A DNA stretch of 51,682 bases from contig UQUM01000014.1 of assembly GCA_900544255.1 (NCBI GenBank), forward strand, positions 1 to 51,682, written 5' to 3'. Under the pieces are notes generated by a model. It was not told where the DNA came from, did not search any database, and saw only the letters and a program-made list of their open reading frames with translations. A program made the position numbers and the translations under genes. This DNA is from an uncultured Sutterella sp. GTDB taxonomy: Bacteria > Pseudomonadota > Gammaproteobacteria > Burkholderiales > Burkholderiaceae_F. Positions 50,991 to 51,682 of the stretch are shown in pieces. Each line of letters starts with the position of its first letter. Position 1 is the stretch's first letter.

Positions 50991-51150
50991 TTGACTTCCT
51001 CCTCGCCCTGAAGGACGAGGATTCCCTACTGAGTCACGGGGCAAGCCTCGTGATCTCTTCGATGGGTTCCTGCTGCTGACCCGAGCCCGTCTCAAAGAGG
51101 CGCCCCGAATTCACTTGAGCCCGAGCATTACCCCCGAACTCCCCACAGGC
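50991..51150 (-). ncRNA. Predicted omega-RNA end of the second TnpB element
   Basis: After the tnpB stop, the minus strand has a 7-bp hairpin with TTCA loop (51001-51018, one T-G pair) and the GTCAA tip (50995-50991). Its guide would be the bases from 50990 downward, which are codons of the disrupted molybdoenzyme gene. The 5' limit is arbitrary. Confidence 0.55.
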
Positions 51151-51682
51151 TGAAACGCGATTATTTAGTCCACGCGCCAAAATATTCAACGCTGCCACAT
51201 GGTCAGCGTTATCCGTATGCCCGCAACACAGGCATTTGAATTTTGCCTGTGTCGGACGATTCTTCGCTTCGCAGTGTCCGCAGACCGGGCAGGTCTGACT
51301 CGTATAGGCCGGAGGCACTTTTATGACGGTTCCGCCATTGAGCTGAGCTTTCCAGTCGAGTTTGGCAAAGAAGAGCCCCCAACCTTGATCGAGTATGGCT
51401 CGGTTGAGACCGCTCTTTTGCTTCACATGAGTGCCCGGTTCCTCCGCCGTCCCTTTCGCCGATGCCGTCATGTTCTTGATCTTGAGGTCTTCCCGCACAA
51501 TCACTGCGTGGTTTTTGCAGAACTTGAGCGAAAGCTTCTCAAGGAAGTCCTTGCGGATGTTGGCGATGTGTTGGTGGAGTTTTGCGATGCGTTCTTTCTG
51601 TTTGTGCCAATTCTTCCCGAATTTCGTCATTCGGGCGAGGCGTTTCTGTTCAAAACAGAGTTTCTTCAGATTCTTCTTCAGG
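51034..51682 (-). CDS. tnpB: TnpB RNA-guided endonuclease, C-terminal part (5' end outside window)
   Basis: At least 215 residues are encoded; the frame is open to the window edge, so the start given by the first internal ATG (51630) is not the real one. RuvC-II Glu lies in VIVREDLKIKNM; the zinc ribbon is CPVCG...CLCCG; the RuvC-III Asp is in NADHVAALNIL. All catalytic and zinc residues in the visible part are intact, unlike the copy at 27485. In known TnpB systems the enzyme cuts DNA matching its omega-RNA guide next to a short motif and so helps the element persist. Confidence 0.88.
   Translation of the reverse strand, partial: LKKNLKKLCFEQKRLARMTKFGKNWHKQKERIAKLHQHIANIRKDFLEKLSLKFCKNHAVIVREDLKIKNMTASAKGTAEEPGTHVKQKSGLNRAILDQGWGLFFAKLDWKAQLNGGTVIKVPPAYTSQTCPVCGHCEAKNRPTQAKFKCLCCGHTDNADHVAALNILARGLNNRVSACGEFGGNARAQVNSGRLFETGSGQQQEPIEEITRLAP

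Larger units (their letters stand above)
50991..51682 (-). mobile_element. IS200/IS605-type TnpB element, right part, running off the window
   Basis: The right end is defined by the hairpin and GTCAA tip at 50991; the left end is beyond 51682. It is inserted in the molybdoenzyme gene. No tnpA is seen in the part present. Confidence 0.8.

Noticed and set aside
1..51682. tRNA or rRNA genes
   Set aside because: No cloverleaf with a TTCGAATC-type arm or rRNA segment was recognised by eye; a covariance-model scan would settle it.

Overview
The window looks like a chromosomal segment of a GC-rich Gram-negative betaproteobacterium, most likely of the Sutterellaceae (Sutterella/Parasutterella-like gut Burkholderiales). 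The reasons are a Burkholderiales-type general porin, a group 1 uptake hydrogenase with a complete hup/hyp maturation set, a periplasmic type II asparaginase, secreted dipeptidase and peptide-catabolic genes, and many LysR regulators. This taxonomic call is an inference from gene content; no rRNA gene is present.

Layout. Positions 334-5771 (minus) form a peptide/amide catabolism block: DUF1177 protein, DcuC-type carrier, M20 amidohydrolase and secreted C69 dipeptidase, with a divergent LysR gene (5883-6824). Next come an orphan vsr repair endonuclease, a secreted alpha/beta hydrolase, and an AlbA/Schlafen-domain regulator whose leader carries a perfect 25-bp palindrome; a wrecked AAA-ATPase/PD-(D/E)XK gene is translationally coupled to it. 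Positions 11135-21459 (minus) hold a compact cellulose operon, bcsA-bcsB-bcsZ-bcsG-bcsC, that should make phosphoethanolamine-modified cellulose but has no bcsE, bcsF or bcsQ, and its BcsA has a degenerate PilZ domain. A LysR/EamA divergent pair and ansB follow.

Positions 25221-28083 are an AT-richer accessory island: a two-gene AAA-ATPase plus TOPRIM-like operon (candidate anti-phage system), a 5'-truncated tnpB with its omega-RNA end, and a second AAA-ATPase-like remnant. Core genes resume with rpsT, murJ and a macro-domain gene.

Positions 31025-46482 (minus) encode an oxygen-tolerant-type membrane [NiFe] hydrogenase: structural genes hyaABC, protease hyaD, chaperone hupF, then hyaE, hyaF, a rubredoxin, hybE/hupJ, hupK and hypABFCDE. 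The cluster is split in two by truC-yggS on the opposite strand. A strongly structured leader and an 11-C tract precede a major porin gene (46956-48152).

The right end (48274-51682) is a decay zone: a frameshifted LysR remnant, a third AAA-ATPase-like/nuclease remnant, and a TorA/BisC-type molybdoenzyme gene broken by an in-frame TAA and by a TnpB element that runs off the window.
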